64,000 bases of DNA from CAJBVG01 sp943372995 (GTDB lineage: Bacteria > Bacteroidota > Bacteroidia > Sphingobacteriales > Sphingobacteriaceae): NCBI GenBank assembly GCA_943372995.1, contig CALSAQ010000004.1, forward strand, positions 1 to 64,000. The letters run 5' to 3'. Positions 51,359 through 60,737 of this stretch are shown here, in pieces; positions within the stretch are counted from its first letter, which is position 1, and each line of letters starts with the position of its first letter. Under the pieces are notes generated by a model, which did not search any database, had not been told where the DNA came from, and saw nothing but the letters and a program-made list of their open reading frames with translations. The position numbers were made by a program, and so were the translations under genes.

Positions 51359-51432
51359 TGAATGGTGAATAGTGACTAGTGACTAGTACAAATACCATTC
51401 ACCAGTCACTAGTCACCATTCACCATTCACTA
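51356..51432. repeat. Heptamer-word intergenic hairpin (site G), 29-bp stem
   Basis: Bases 51356-51384 pair with 51404-51432 with a single mismatch. Left words are GTGAATG, GTGAATA, GTGACTA, GTGACTA; the right side, read on the minus strand, has five such words (GTGAATG, GTGAATG, GTGACTA, GTGACTG, GTGAATG). The TAG stop codons of the two convergent genes lie at the outer ends of the stem and pair with each other. There is no other intergenic DNA between the two genes. Confidence 0.92.
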
Positions 51433-52602
51433 TCTCCCCGGCGAATGATGCAAATAAGCCGAAAACTTCCTGCTCGCATCAGCTTTTCTATCATAAATAA
51501 TATCAACTAAAGGGTCTAGATTTCTAAAATTAGATCGTTCATTATTGCACAGGATAATAATGGAATGTTTGTTTTCAAGATCTCTCATAAAAAAGCTTTT
51601 AAATCCATTCCACCAACCTCCATGGTATACAATAATTTCTCCAGTTTTTAATTTATACGTTCTCCATCCAAAGGCATAGTTAAAAGGACCTTCAAGTGTT
51701 TTTGATCCTGGTGTATACATCGAATCTAATGTGCTATCTGATAAAAACTTCCCAGAATACAAAACTCTATCCCATAAATGCATATCATCTATATTGGAAT
51801 AGATACCTTTATCTCCAGTTGCCCCATCTAAATAATCGTGTCTCACCTTTGCTCCCCATTTATCATAGCCATTGATGTATTTAAAGTCGCCTAGATTATT
51901 CACATTAAGAACTTTGGTATGCTTCATTCCTAAAGGTTTGAATATGTCTTCTTCCATGTATTCCTTGAAACTTTTACCACTCACTTTTTCAATTATAGCA
52001 GCTAGAATAACATACCCAGTATTGCTATAGTCCATTCTTCTATTTGGCAAAAAGTAAACATCGGGCTTATGTTTTATCATCATTTCTACAACCCCTTGGT
52101 TTGTTAAAGGAGTTTTTCTATCAGTAAATTTCTCGCTGAAATAAGTGTAATTACTTAGCCCTCCTCTGTGTGTAAGTAGGAGTTTTATATTAATATTTTG
52201 ATATGGGAAATCGGGATAAAATTTTTGAATAGGATCTTCTAAACTTAACTTTCCTTGTTCATATAATTTTAAAATTGCTGCAGCAGTAAATTGCTTACTC
52301 ACGGAAGCCAATTGGAAAACTGATTTCGTTTTTAAGGGATGCCTTTTTTTTATAGGATCTTCAAATCCATATGCTTTTTTAAACAAAACATGCTCATTGA
52401 AACTAATTAATACAGCTCCGTGAAAATTATTTTTTGCAGCTAATTCACTAAAAAAAATATCAATGAGTTTAGATTTCTGTTTAAATGCTAATGTATCATA
52501 CGCAGGAAGATTCTCTTCTGATAAAACTGTTGTTTTTTTATTTGATGTATTGTTGCAACTAACTATAGTAAACAAAAAAATGGATAATGCAATTCTCCAC
52601 AT
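51430..52602 (-). CDS. Serine hydrolase (beta-lactamase family), lipoprotein
   Basis: The 390-residue protein has a lipoprotein signal (cysteine after TIVS, residue 16). The class C beta-lactamase/DD-peptidase fold shows SxxK in LASVSKQFTAAAI (about 97-101), the Tyr motif in MDYSNTGYVILAA (about 193) and a third-box-like HGGWWNGFKSF (about 335). It probably hydrolyses a peptide or ester in the envelope; true beta-lactamase activity cannot be claimed. It follows the APC permease by 5 bases, so peptide hydrolysis and amino acid uptake may be linked. Confidence 0.9.
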   Translation of the reverse strand: MWRIALSIFLFTIVSCNNTSNKKTTVLSEENLPAYDTLAFKQKSKLIDIFFSELAAKNNFHGAVLISFNEHVLFKKAYGFEDPIKKRHPLKTKSVFQLASVSKQFTAAAILKLYEQGKLSLEDPIQKFYPDFPYQNINIKLLLTHRGGLSNYTYFSEKFTDRKTPLTNQGVVEMMIKHKPDVYFLPNRRMDYSNTGYVILAAIIEKVSGKSFKEYMEEDIFKPLGMKHTKVLNVNNLGDFKYINGYDKWGAKVRHDYLDGATGDKGIYSNIDDMHLWDRVLYSGKFLSDSTLDSMYTPGSKTLEGPFNYAFGWRTYKLKTGEIIVYHGGWWNGFKSFFMRDLENKHSIIILCNNERSNFRNLDPLVDIIYDRKADASRKFSAYLHHSPGR

Positions 52603-52607
52603 TTCAA

Positions 52608-54062
52608 TTAGGCCTCCTTTATTTTATTTTTAAATAATGCATAAACAGGAATTCCCATTGCAACAATAATTAAACCTGGCCACGAATAATTTGGTTTATA
52701 GATTAGTAAGATAATACAAACAGCAGATGCTAATAATATATATAATATAGGGATAAATGGATAGCCTATTGCTTTATATGGACGTTCTGCGTTAGGTTGT
52801 GTTTTTCTTAATTTAAATATTCCAAGAATTGTTAATATATAAAATAAAAGTACTGCGAAAACCACATAGTCTAATAAATCCCCATAAGAGCCAGAAAGAC
52901 ATAAGATACAAGCCCAAACACACTGATAGACCAAAGCATTACCAGGCACACTATTTTTATTAAGTTTTGATAAACCAGAAAAAAATAAACCATCTTTTGC
53001 AGTAGCATAATACACTCTTGCACCAGATAATATACATCCATTATTACATCCAAAAGTAGAGATCATGATTAATACAGCCATCAACAGTGTTGCTCCTGGT
53101 CCGCCTATTGCCTCCGCAACAGCTGCAGCTACTCTATCGTTACTTGCAAATTGTATCCCTCTCGACATTACATCCGACCCATTTGGGTCTCCATTTAGTG
53201 GTAACACAAGTAGATATACAACATTCATTAGAATATAAATTAGAGTTACTAACGATGTTCCTATTACCATGCTCAGTACTAGATTCCTTTTAGGGTTTTG
53301 AATTTCGTCTCCAGAAAAACCAATATTATTCCAAGCATCACTAGAGAAAAGAGAACCTACCATGGCGATTCCTATGGCAGGTATAATACCCCAAGAAAGA
53401 ATATTCTCAAAAGTATATACTCCATTTAAATCTTTTTTAGCAACACTTGCTGTCCACATATCAGAGAAGTTTGCATGTGCAACATCATAATTAATTCCAA
53501 ATAATAAACCCACTAGGATTAATCCAAATAGGGCTACAATTTTTGTACTGCCAAAAATATTTTGAATAAGTTTCCCGTTTTTAACACCTTTTGAATTAAT
53601 AAAACTGAGAAGAATAATGCTAAGTATTGCTAATACTTGTACTGTACTAATTTTAAATGAGCCTAGTTTTAAAAGTACATTATCTTCTGAAATGATATCC
53701 GGAAGCAAAACACCAGTGTATTTAGCAAATGCTACACCTACCGCCGCAATAGTTCCCGTTTGTATAACAAGGAAAAGAGTCCATGCATATAAAAAGGCTA
53801 CAGGTTTTCCCCAAGCCTCTCTTAAGTATACATATTGCCCGCCTGCCTTTGGCATCATCCCCGCCAATTCACCATAACTAAGTGCGCCTGCAATGGTAAT
53901 GAAGCCAGTAATTAACCATATTACAAGTAACCATCCACTCGAACCTACTTGTCTTGCTATATCTGAACTTACGATGAAAATTCCGGAACCAATCATTGTT
54001 CCTGCAACTATCATTACCGAATCAAATAGCTTTAATTCTTTCTTAAATTCTTGCTCTGCCAT
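52608..54062 (-). CDS. APC-family amino acid permease
   Basis: The 484-residue transporter has about twelve hydrophobic helices. Family motifs are the TM1 GTMIGSGIFIVSSDIARQVGS (unwound glycines binding the amino-acid backbone), YGELAGMMPKAGGQYVYLREAWG and FSSDAWNNIGFSGDEIQNPKRN. The sequence is closest in feel to LAT-like or serine/threonine exchangers, but the substrate cannot be named. It is first in a two-gene operon with the serine hydrolase; the 196 bases upstream hold only the divergent rhodanese promoter as a visible element. Confidence 0.92.
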   Translation of the reverse strand: MAEQEFKKELKLFDSVMIVAGTMIGSGIFIVSSDIARQVGSSGWLLVIWLITGFITIAGALSYGELAGMMPKAGGQYVYLREAWGKPVAFLYAWTLFLVIQTGTIAAVGVAFAKYTGVLLPDIISEDNVLLKLGSFKISTVQVLAILSIILLSFINSKGVKNGKLIQNIFGSTKIVALFGLILVGLLFGINYDVAHANFSDMWTASVAKKDLNGVYTFENILSWGIIPAIGIAMVGSLFSSDAWNNIGFSGDEIQNPKRNLVLSMVIGTSLVTLIYILMNVVYLLVLPLNGDPNGSDVMSRGIQFASNDRVAAAVAEAIGGPGATLLMAVLIMISTFGCNNGCILSGARVYYATAKDGLFFSGLSKLNKNSVPGNALVYQCVWACILCLSGSYGDLLDYVVFAVLLFYILTILGIFKLRKTQPNAERPYKAIGYPFIPILYILLASAVCIILLIYKPNYSWPGLIIVAMGIPVYALFKNKIKEA

Positions 54063-54228
54063 GTTTGTTTGTTTTATATCCTTGTATAGGTATGGTTAAC
54101 CACAGAATTATGGAAATATATAAATAATGTTTTACTCAAAGAAAATTATTGATTAACAATTATACATACTTTATGTTAAAGTGCTGTTAAAGTAAATAGT
54201 TCAGTATATAACGTATATAAATAAATGC

Positions 54229-54236
54229 TACTTTTG
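54229..54236 (+). promoter_or_regulatory. Putative -7 element TACTTTTG of the rhodanese gene
   Basis: An exact TAnnTTTG match lies 22 bases before the ATG at 54258. It overlaps the start of the longer frame from 54225, which supports the shorter protein. Confidence 0.5.
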
Positions 54237-54257
54237 CAATTCAAACACTATGGAATT

Positions 54258-54575
54258 ATGATTAAAGAAATTACAGTTCAGGAATTAAAATCGATGATGG
54301 ATGAAAAGCAAGATTTCCAACTAGTCGATGTTAGGGAGGAATTCGAGTACGAAACTGCTAATATTGGAGCAGAGCTAATCCCGCTTGGTAATATTATGTT
54401 GGAAACTGATAAGATAGACCCTAATAAAAAAGTTGTAATACATTGTAGAAGTGGGGCTCGTAGTGCAGCAGCTATCATGCAGCTAGAGCAAAATCATGGG
54501 TTCACAAATTTGTATAATCTTAAAGGTGGAATATTAGCTTGGATTGCAGAAATTGATCCCTCATTAACAATATAA
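54258..54575 (+). CDS. Single-domain rhodanese (sulfurtransferase)
   Basis: From the ATG at 54258 the protein has 105 residues, one rhodanese domain. Typical features are the opening MIKEITVQELKSMMD, LVDVREEFEYETANI and the active-site loop HCRSGARSAAA with catalytic Cys63. It carries sulfane sulfur as a persulfide in the cytoplasm. The loop length suits thiosulfate or protein persulfide transfer; no partner gene identifies the acceptor. The GNAT gene follows 52 bases later. Confidence 0.93.
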   Translation: MIKEITVQELKSMMDEKQDFQLVDVREEFEYETANIGAELIPLGNIMLETDKIDPNKKVVIHCRSGARSAAAIMQLEQNHGFTNLYNLKGGILAWIAEIDPSLTI

Positions 54576-54627
54576 AAATTATGCAAGGTGTAGTTAATAC
54601 CTTATCCTTTAATGCATATTTCAAAAG

Positions 54628-55053
54628 ATGATTTATAAGAAAATTCGAAGAAATTATTTGTTAACCACAGATAGGAGAAAATTGAATCTTAATCTTATTT
54701 GTGAAGAACTCCAGAAGTTGTATTGGGCAAAAGAGTTATCAGCTTCTGAAATAAAGAAATCGGTAAAAAATTCAAGAGCATACGGGTTGTTTCACAACAA
54801 ACAACAGATAGGCTTTGCCAAGGTGTTAACAGACTATTCTAGGTTTGCCTATTTATCTGATGTATTCATTAATGAATCATACCGCGGTAAGGGACTGGCA
54901 GTTTTTATGATCAAAGGAATAATCGAAGACCCTAAACTAAAAGAAGTAAAGAAATGGATGTTGGCAACAAGAGACGCACATCGACTATATGCTAAAGTCG
55001 GATTTACAAAATTAAAAGACCCTAAATCTTTTATGCAAATGAAAAAGGACTAA
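54628..55053 (+). CDS. GNAT-family N-acetyltransferase
   Basis: The 141-residue protein has the GNAT core: the strand QIGFAKVLTDYSRFAYLSDVFI, the acetyl-CoA loop NESYRGKGLAVFMIKGII (R/QxxGxG/A form) and the MLATRDAHRLYAKVGF strand-helix. It resembles small GNATs annotated in many genomes with no known substrate. Length is normal. The stop codon lies inside the stem of the bidirectional terminator at 55042-55071. Confidence 0.92.
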   Translation: MIYKKIRRNYLLTTDRRKLNLNLICEELQKLYWAKELSASEIKKSVKNSRAYGLFHNKQQIGFAKVLTDYSRFAYLSDVFINESYRGKGLAVFMIKGIIEDPKLKEVKKWMLATRDAHRLYAKVGFTKLKDPKSFMQMKKD

Positions 55054-55071
55054 GCGAGCTTAGTCCTTTTT
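55042..55071. terminator. Bidirectional terminator
   Basis: A perfect 13-bp stem (55042-55054 with 55059-55071, core AGGACTAAG) with loop CGAG has an A-run on the left and T-run on the right. It separates the convergent GNAT gene and T9SS gene (ending at 55080) and includes the GNAT stop codon in its left arm. Confidence 0.88.
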
Positions 55072-55079
55072 CATTTTAT

Positions 55080-57269
55080 TTAATGACTGATTAAAATCTT
55101 GTGTAGTTCTTTTTTGTTTTGGTTATTTATCTCAAAAATATAATAACCATCGTTTAGTAAATTCGTTTTTATCTGAGTGTTAAATGGATTTATATTTTCT
55201 TGATAAACCATTTGTCCTTTCAAGTTGTATATTTTTACTAATGCCGATTCTCCTTGATTTAAAAGGACTGTTATTTTATCGTTAGCAGGGTTAGGGTATA
55301 TAGTATAGTTTGTTTTCTTGGTGTTCCAAACATGTACGCCTCCGTTTCCAAACTCGTATAATCCTTTGCTTGTACTAGCAAGTAATGGATTCCCAAAATA
55401 TAAAGATTTAATTTGAGTGCCTTCTGAAAGTCCATTATTCATGGCTTCCCATGTATTACCACCATTTAAGGATCTGATAATCGTGATGCTATTTTGTTGT
55501 AATGAATCCCAGCCTAAGCAATAAATTTCATTTCCTCTATAGAAAAAACTTTCGTAAAAATTATCAGTATAAAAATGGTATGAACCATATTTTATTTCTT
55601 TTTGAAAAACTAAACTATCGTTAGTTATTTTGAATAAACTATCGGGTTTGTTGTAGGCGTTTTTTAGATAATAAAATTCATTGTTATAGATGGATGTGTT
55701 TTCATACCAAACTTCGTCAAGTTTTCCTGAAATTTCTTTCCATAGGCTGGCGTTGTTTTTTACGCTGTATAATTTTGTTTTCTTTTTGTTGTTTTCATAA
55801 TAGTTATATACTACTATTATTTCATTATTTGCGCCACTATAACTTGAAAAATAGTTTGTATTTGCAGGAACGGAAGAAGTAACATCTGTCCAATTTTTTG
55901 TTTGGTCGTTATAGAATCTAAACACCGAAACATTAGCTTCATTGAATTGAATCCATATCCCATTATCTGAAACACATAATACTTGTCTCATAGTATAATT
56001 AGTGCTAGGCATAGTTAAAGTATCCCAGCTAGTACCATCGGTAGATGTAAATATTTTATCATCATTAATTAAATAGCTATTGTATAAATACAAGTTATTG
56101 GCTGAACCTTTCATGCTCGCACCTTTTCTCTCAGCACTTATTTGTACCTCATTAAAAGTTTGTCCATTATCATTCGAAACATATAATCCGCTTTCCGAAC
56201 TATTGATGTATAATTTTTGTTTGAATGAAATCATATCTCCTAAATACGAAGAATACAGTCCATTATTTTTAGGGCTGAGTTGCAATGCTGTATCTATTTC
56301 AAAGATACCTGCTCTGCAAGTTGCAATAGATTTTCCACCATTAACAGTTCTTATGTTTGAGAAATACCTAAATAGTTTTGTCGAATTTATTTTCGACCAA
56401 GTAATACCGTCTTTTGATTTCAGAAAGTATGGAGCATTATAAAACAAGTGATAACAAGTACCATTAATGTTGTACAATTTCGAATAGTTTTCGGTGAATT
56501 GTGTACCATATGTCCAATTTGTTCCATTAAATGCATACAAACGTGTTGCTATAATTGCCGACGATTGATTATACTCTGGTACCATTGCTACAACATTATT
56601 TCCAGCTATACCCAATCCTCTTATGTCCGTTCCTGCAGGCAAACCAGTGGTCATTTGCGATTGAAGTTTATGGTTAGCTCCTAGTTTAGTAAATAAACAA
56701 GTTTTCGTTCCCCAAGCAGATCCGTAATAACCCCATACAAAAACTTCATTATTAACTTTAAATAAATTAATCCTTGCAGTGATGGTATCAGCTACTAGCC
56801 AGCTGTTTCCTTCATTAGATGAAACGTATATTGTACTTAAATTGTTGAGGAAATCGAATTTGGTTAATAGTAAACTACTACCATTAATTGCAAATGTAGT
56901 TTCGTAGGAAGGTGAAAGAGAATTGATTTGTATTTTTGTCCAAGTTGAGCCTTCGTTTGTAGATCTGTATAGATTACTTCTGAAATAGGCATATAGTGTG
57001 TCGTTTTTTAGATGTAGTACATCAGGATCGAAATCACTAGTAAATGTTGCTAAGTCTGCATCCATATCAGCAGATGCTTTGGTCCAAGTATCAGCGTTGT
57101 CGGAACTCGAGTAAACCCCATCTGTATTAATTGAAATTAACTTCCCTGATGGAAGTTTAATTACATCTGAACTCATAGCGCCAGCTATAACATTCTTTCT
57201 TTGCCACGATTGCGAATGAGCGGTATAAGTAATAGTGAACAGTAAAATGAGAGCGTAAATTTTTTTCAT
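55080..57269 (-). CDS. BNR/sialidase-like repeat protein with T9SS sorting domain
   Basis: The 729-residue protein has a signal peptide (about 1-19, ending AHSQ) and many Asp-box-like strands: SSSDNADTWTKA, RSTNEGSTWTKI, VSSNEGNSWLVA, VSNDNGQTFNEV, TSTDGTSWDTL and RSLNGGNTWEAM. These indicate one or two beta propellers of the BNR/YCF48-like type. The last 75 residues are a type A sorting domain (YPNPANDKITVLLNQ). It should be exported by the T9SS. Asp boxes are structural, so enzymatic sialidase activity is not implied. A promoter-like element lies at 57292. Confidence 0.88.
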   Translation of the reverse strand: MKKIYALILLFTITYTAHSQSWQRKNVIAGAMSSDVIKLPSGKLISINTDGVYSSSDNADTWTKASADMDADLATFTSDFDPDVLHLKNDTLYAYFRSNLYRSTNEGSTWTKIQINSLSPSYETTFAINGSSLLLTKFDFLNNLSTIYVSSNEGNSWLVADTITARINLFKVNNEVFVWGYYGSAWGTKTCLFTKLGANHKLQSQMTTGLPAGTDIRGLGIAGNNVVAMVPEYNQSSAIIATRLYAFNGTNWTYGTQFTENYSKLYNINGTCYHLFYNAPYFLKSKDGITWSKINSTKLFRYFSNIRTVNGGKSIATCRAGIFEIDTALQLSPKNNGLYSSYLGDMISFKQKLYINSSESGLYVSNDNGQTFNEVQISAERKGASMKGSANNLYLYNSYLINDDKIFTSTDGTSWDTLTMPSTNYTMRQVLCVSDNGIWIQFNEANVSVFRFYNDQTKNWTDVTSSVPANTNYFSSYSGANNEIIVVYNYYENNKKKTKLYSVKNNASLWKEISGKLDEVWYENTSIYNNEFYYLKNAYNKPDSLFKITNDSLVFQKEIKYGSYHFYTDNFYESFFYRGNEIYCLGWDSLQQNSITIIRSLNGGNTWEAMNNGLSEGTQIKSLYFGNPLLASTSKGLYEFGNGGVHVWNTKKTNYTIYPNPANDKITVLLNQGESALVKIYNLKGQMVYQENINPFNTQIKTNLLNDGYYIFEINNQNKKELHKILISH

Positions 57270-57291
57270 ATATAACTAAATTTTGAGTGAA

Positions 57292-57299
57292 CAAAGCTA
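57292..57299 (-). promoter_or_regulatory. Putative -7 element TAGCTTTG of the BNR-like T9SS gene
   Basis: On the minus strand these bases read TAGCTTTG, an exact TAnnTTTG match 22 bases before the start codon at 57269. No -33 match was found. Confidence 0.5.
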
Positions 57300-57379
57300 A
57301 TTATATAGGAAAGATAATATTATACCATTGTATTGGTATTTAGCTATAAGTGCTAGTGGGTATACAAGTAATGATGTGA

Positions 57380-57853
57380 TTAATTCGATCGACTATAGTT
57401 GAATTCTTCGAACTCTTCTATGCCATCAACAGTTCCCTCTATTCTAGCGAACAGTGCATCGCTACTAGCGCTTTTGTAAATAATTCGTTGAGGGTAATCG
57501 TGATTGATGTTTTCGAAAACAGCTTGTTGTTCGTTGTCTACTAATGTAAAATCAGTAGTTTCTGTTTTGTTAACAGTAACTGAGTAAATGATAGTACCAG
57601 CCTTGTTAATTATTTTTGCATTTTCAGAAAATGTAGTATCTCCATCTAAAGAGATGGCAAATGCATGCCCTGAAAAAGTAGAGTCGTTTAATTTAGACCA
57701 ACGTTCGTATAAAACCCCTTCGTCGGTTTTGCTTTCCCAATTGCCTAACATCCATTCTAAATCAGATAAACGACTTGTTTTATCGGTATTACAAGATGCA
57801 ATGATTAACATTGAACAACACAATATTGGTAGGCGAAGAAGATGGGTTTTCAT
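57380..57853 (-). CDS. DUF6265-like lipoprotein
   Basis: From the ATG at 57853 the product has 157 residues with a lipoprotein signal (lipobox cysteine after IIAS, about residue 21). The mature part reads LEWMLGNWESKTDEGVLYERW, LNDSTFSGHAFAISLDGDTTFSE and FENINHDYPQRIIYK, matching my memory of DUF6265 proteins, a calycin-like beta barrel of unknown function. The longer frame from 57892 would put the signal peptide internally and is rejected. It probably binds a small hydrophobic ligand in the envelope, by fold analogy only. Confidence 0.75.
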   Translation of the reverse strand: MKTHLLRLPILCCSMLIIASCNTDKTSRLSDLEWMLGNWESKTDEGVLYERWSKLNDSTFSGHAFAISLDGDTTFSENAKIINKAGTIIYSVTVNKTETTDFTLVDNEQQAVFENINHDYPQRIIYKSASSDALFARIEGTVDGIEEFEEFNYSRSN

Positions 57854-57928
57854 AACGTTTAGTATGACGCAAAGTAAACACTTATCCATCAAATGTTTAC
57901 TATAAATTTATAAACACTTCTTAATTTG

Positions 57929-59206
57929 TTAACCATGTTTGAGCTCAAAAATGGTTATTTCTGGTAAAATTCCAATTCTTCCTGGATATCCTAAAAACCC
58001 ATACCCGACATTTACATATAATTTCTGATGGTCTTTTTCATATAAACCAGACCATTCAGGGTATACATACTGCGCAGGACTCCATTTGAAGTCGCCAAAC
58101 TCTACACCAAATTGCATTCCATGGGTATGGCCAGAAAACATCATATCGATATCTTTGTGGTCGTTTATAATTTGTGCACGCCAATGGCTAGGGTCATGCG
58201 ATAATAATAATTTTACTGGAAGCTCCTCTACTCCTTTTTTTGCTTTAGCGATATCTCCTTTTCTAGGGAAACGTAAGCTAGAACCCCAATTTTCTACTCC
58301 TATAATAGCTATTTCATCAGAGCCCATTTTTAAAGTACGGTTCTCATTGAGCAATAAGTCCCAGCCCAGATTTTTATGTACTTCATATAAGTCTTCTAAG
58401 TTTTTCTTTTTTGCTTGAATGCTTGGCCACTGTACATAATCACCATAGTCGTGATTTCCTAAAATAGAATATACACCTAGCGGTGCTTTTATTTTATCGA
58501 AGATGTTGCTGTAATCTTTCATCTCAGATGTTCGGTCGTTCACCAAATCTCCTGTGAAAAATACAACGTCACATTTTTCTGCATTGAGCATATCTACTCC
58601 ACCTTGAACAGAAATTTTGTCGTAGAAACTTCCTGAGTGAACATCAGAAATCTGACCAATCTTTATGCCGTCGAAACTTTTTGGGAGATTGGGTAGATAT
58701 ATTGTTTTTCTTTTTATCTGGTAATCATAAACATTATTAGAAATCATACCATAGTTCATAGTAAAGAAAGGTAGGCCTGCCATTACTAAACTTGTTTTAC
58801 TCAAAAACTCTGAGCGCGACATTCCATTTTTGATTTCTTTAATCGAGGGTTCAGTTGAGATCTCTTGTTTGTTACGCTGTGCAAAGCCTGTTTTTTTGAG
58901 GAGCCAGTTACCGGCTCTTCTTAAGTCGTCAATAAACAAGAATGGAACCGCAAATAGTTTGGAGAAATAATGGATAAAGAACCAAACAAAAATTAATGTT
59001 CTAAGTACTCTGCCTATAGACAAAAATATGCCTAAAAATAATCCTGCAATTGTTATTAATACAATAAACCAATAACCCCTCAGTATCCAGAGTTTTCTTT
59101 TCTCAGATTGAAATTGTACTGATGTTTTTACTGCTTGAAATACATAAAAGTCAATTAGTAATAAAACTCCTGTTACAAGGAGTAAGCTTAATATTCTACT
59201 TTCCAT
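57929..59206 (-). CDS. Membrane-anchored metallophosphoesterase
   Basis: The 425-residue protein has three to four N-terminal helices (about 5-100) and a calcineurin-like phosphoesterase domain (about 160-425). All metal motifs are visible: IGQISDVHSG, VFFTGDLVND, LGNHDYGD, LLLSHDPSHW and SGHTHGMQFG. The layout is that of YkuE/YaeI-type enzymes, which may cleave UDP-sugar or lipid-like phosphodiesters. It starts 8 bases after the MoxR-like gene, as third gene of an operon with the VWA protein, so a shared process at the membrane is possible. Confidence 0.92.
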   Translation of the reverse strand: MESRILSLLLVTGVLLLIDFYVFQAVKTSVQFQSEKRKLWILRGYWFIVLITIAGLFLGIFLSIGRVLRTLIFVWFFIHYFSKLFAVPFLFIDDLRRAGNWLLKKTGFAQRNKQEISTEPSIKEIKNGMSRSEFLSKTSLVMAGLPFFTMNYGMISNNVYDYQIKRKTIYLPNLPKSFDGIKIGQISDVHSGSFYDKISVQGGVDMLNAEKCDVVFFTGDLVNDRTSEMKDYSNIFDKIKAPLGVYSILGNHDYGDYVQWPSIQAKKKNLEDLYEVHKNLGWDLLLNENRTLKMGSDEIAIIGVENWGSSLRFPRKGDIAKAKKGVEELPVKLLLSHDPSHWRAQIINDHKDIDMMFSGHTHGMQFGVEFGDFKWSPAQYVYPEWSGLYEKDHQKLYVNVGYGFLGYPGRIGILPEITIFELKHG

Positions 59207-59214
59207 TTAAATGC

Positions 59215-60735
59215 TTAACGAAAACGGTAATCATTATCAAAACCCAAATCATCATCTTCCTCTTCCGAAAAATTATTTCCGAAGAGTGTATTTAACATGT
59301 CTTTGAATTCGAAACCTTTCTCTAAATAATTTTTACTAATTAACGAATATTCTGCTAAAGCGTGTAATGTAAATTCCATCATAAACAATAGCGTATCCTC
59401 ATCTTCTTTTTTAAATATTGATTTCACTATTTTCTCTAATCCTGGAACTAATAATAGTGTTTCTTTATAACCTATCTTGCTTAACTTGTCGGTTATGTTA
59501 ATTTGATTACCCTCGCCAAACCAATTAATTATTTCTTGATAAGGATTTTTTTCTTTTAATTTTTTAGATTTTTCAGGGTCTGGGAAATATTTATTAAACA
59601 ATGTTTTGATAGATTTACCAACAAGAAGCTGAGCAACTTTTGCAGGTCCTTCTAATTCCCCTTCATATACTAATTCGATCTTACCTGTAATAGAAGGAAG
59701 TACACCGATAAAGTCACTAATTCTAATAGAGGTGTTTTTTTCCTTGTTTAATATCATTCTTCTTTCGGCGGTACTTAGTAAATTCTCGTATGCTGAAATA
59801 GTTAATCGTGCTGATACACCGCTCTTCTTATCTATAAATTCACTCTGACGTGCTTCAAATGCTATTTGTTCAATTAAGTCTTTAGCTAATTCAAATACCT
59901 TGATGCTATTCTTTTGATTTTCATCTAAAATAGCCTCTTGTTGTGTTATTGATTTAGATATTTCTATTGTTTTTGGGTAGTGTGTTAAAATCTGACTTTC
60001 AATTCTATCTTTAAGTGGAGTAACGATACTTCCTCTGTTGGTATAATCTTCGGGGTTTGCTGTAAACACAAATTGAATATCAAGAGGCAATCGTAGTTTA
60101 AATCCTCTAATTTGAATATCTTTTTCTTGTAAGATATTGAATAAAGCAACTTGAATTCTTGCTTGCAAATCTGGCAATTCATTAATCACAAAAATTTGAC
60201 GATGCGAACGAGGGATTAAACCGTAGTGTATTACTCGTTCATCGGCATAAGATAATTTTTGAGATGCAGCCTTTATAGGGTCAACGTCGCCTATTAAATC
60301 AGCAACAGTTACATCTGGAGTTGCTAACTTTTCAGTATAACGTTCGTTTCTGTGCAGCCAAGCAATTGGAGTGTTATCACCATAAGTATTTATAGTGTTT
60401 ATACCATACCAAGAAATAGGATTATAGGGATCGTCGAATAGTTCTGAACCTTCAACATAGGGTATATACTCATCTAAGAGTTCAGAGAGAGTTCTAGCTA
60501 TTCTAGTTTTAGCTTGCCCTCTTAATCCGAGTAAAAGTATATTGTGTTTAGATAAAATTGCAGTTTGAATTTCAGGAATAACGGTATCATCAAATCCAAT
60601 AATTCCGTCAAATGAAATTTTGTCTTTTTTTAATCGTTGCAATAAATTATCTCTGAGCTCAGTTTTAATGCTTTTAGTTTTATATCCAGCTTTTTTTAAT
60701 TCGCCAAATGTTTTGATCGATGTCAGATCTTTCAT
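59215..60735 (-). CDS. MoxR/ChlI-like AAA+ ATPase
   Basis: The 506-residue ATPase has Walker A GLRGQAKT at about 70-77, Walker B-like IFVINELPDL (about 178-187) and sensor 1 FTANPEDY. Insertions and the helix-2 loop are as in magnesium chelatase ChlI and MoxR proteins. A C-terminal helical extension (about 330-506) ends in a very acidic tail (FSEEEDDDLGFDNDY). With the VWA protein encoded 2 bases upstream it forms a MoxR-VWA pair, usually a chaperone-like system that loads metals or remodels complexes. No chelatase pathway genes are present. Confidence 0.9.
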   Translation of the reverse strand: MKDLTSIKTFGELKKAGYKTKSIKTELRDNLLQRLKKDKISFDGIIGFDDTVIPEIQTAILSKHNILLLGLRGQAKTRIARTLSELLDEYIPYVEGSELFDDPYNPISWYGINTINTYGDNTPIAWLHRNERYTEKLATPDVTVADLIGDVDPIKAASQKLSYADERVIHYGLIPRSHRQIFVINELPDLQARIQVALFNILQEKDIQIRGFKLRLPLDIQFVFTANPEDYTNRGSIVTPLKDRIESQILTHYPKTIEISKSITQQEAILDENQKNSIKVFELAKDLIEQIAFEARQSEFIDKKSGVSARLTISAYENLLSTAERRMILNKEKNTSIRISDFIGVLPSITGKIELVYEGELEGPAKVAQLLVGKSIKTLFNKYFPDPEKSKKLKEKNPYQEIINWFGEGNQINITDKLSKIGYKETLLLVPGLEKIVKSIFKKEDEDTLLFMMEFTLHALAEYSLISKNYLEKGFEFKDMLNTLFGNNFSEEEDDDLGFDNDYRFR

Positions 60736-60737
60736 GT

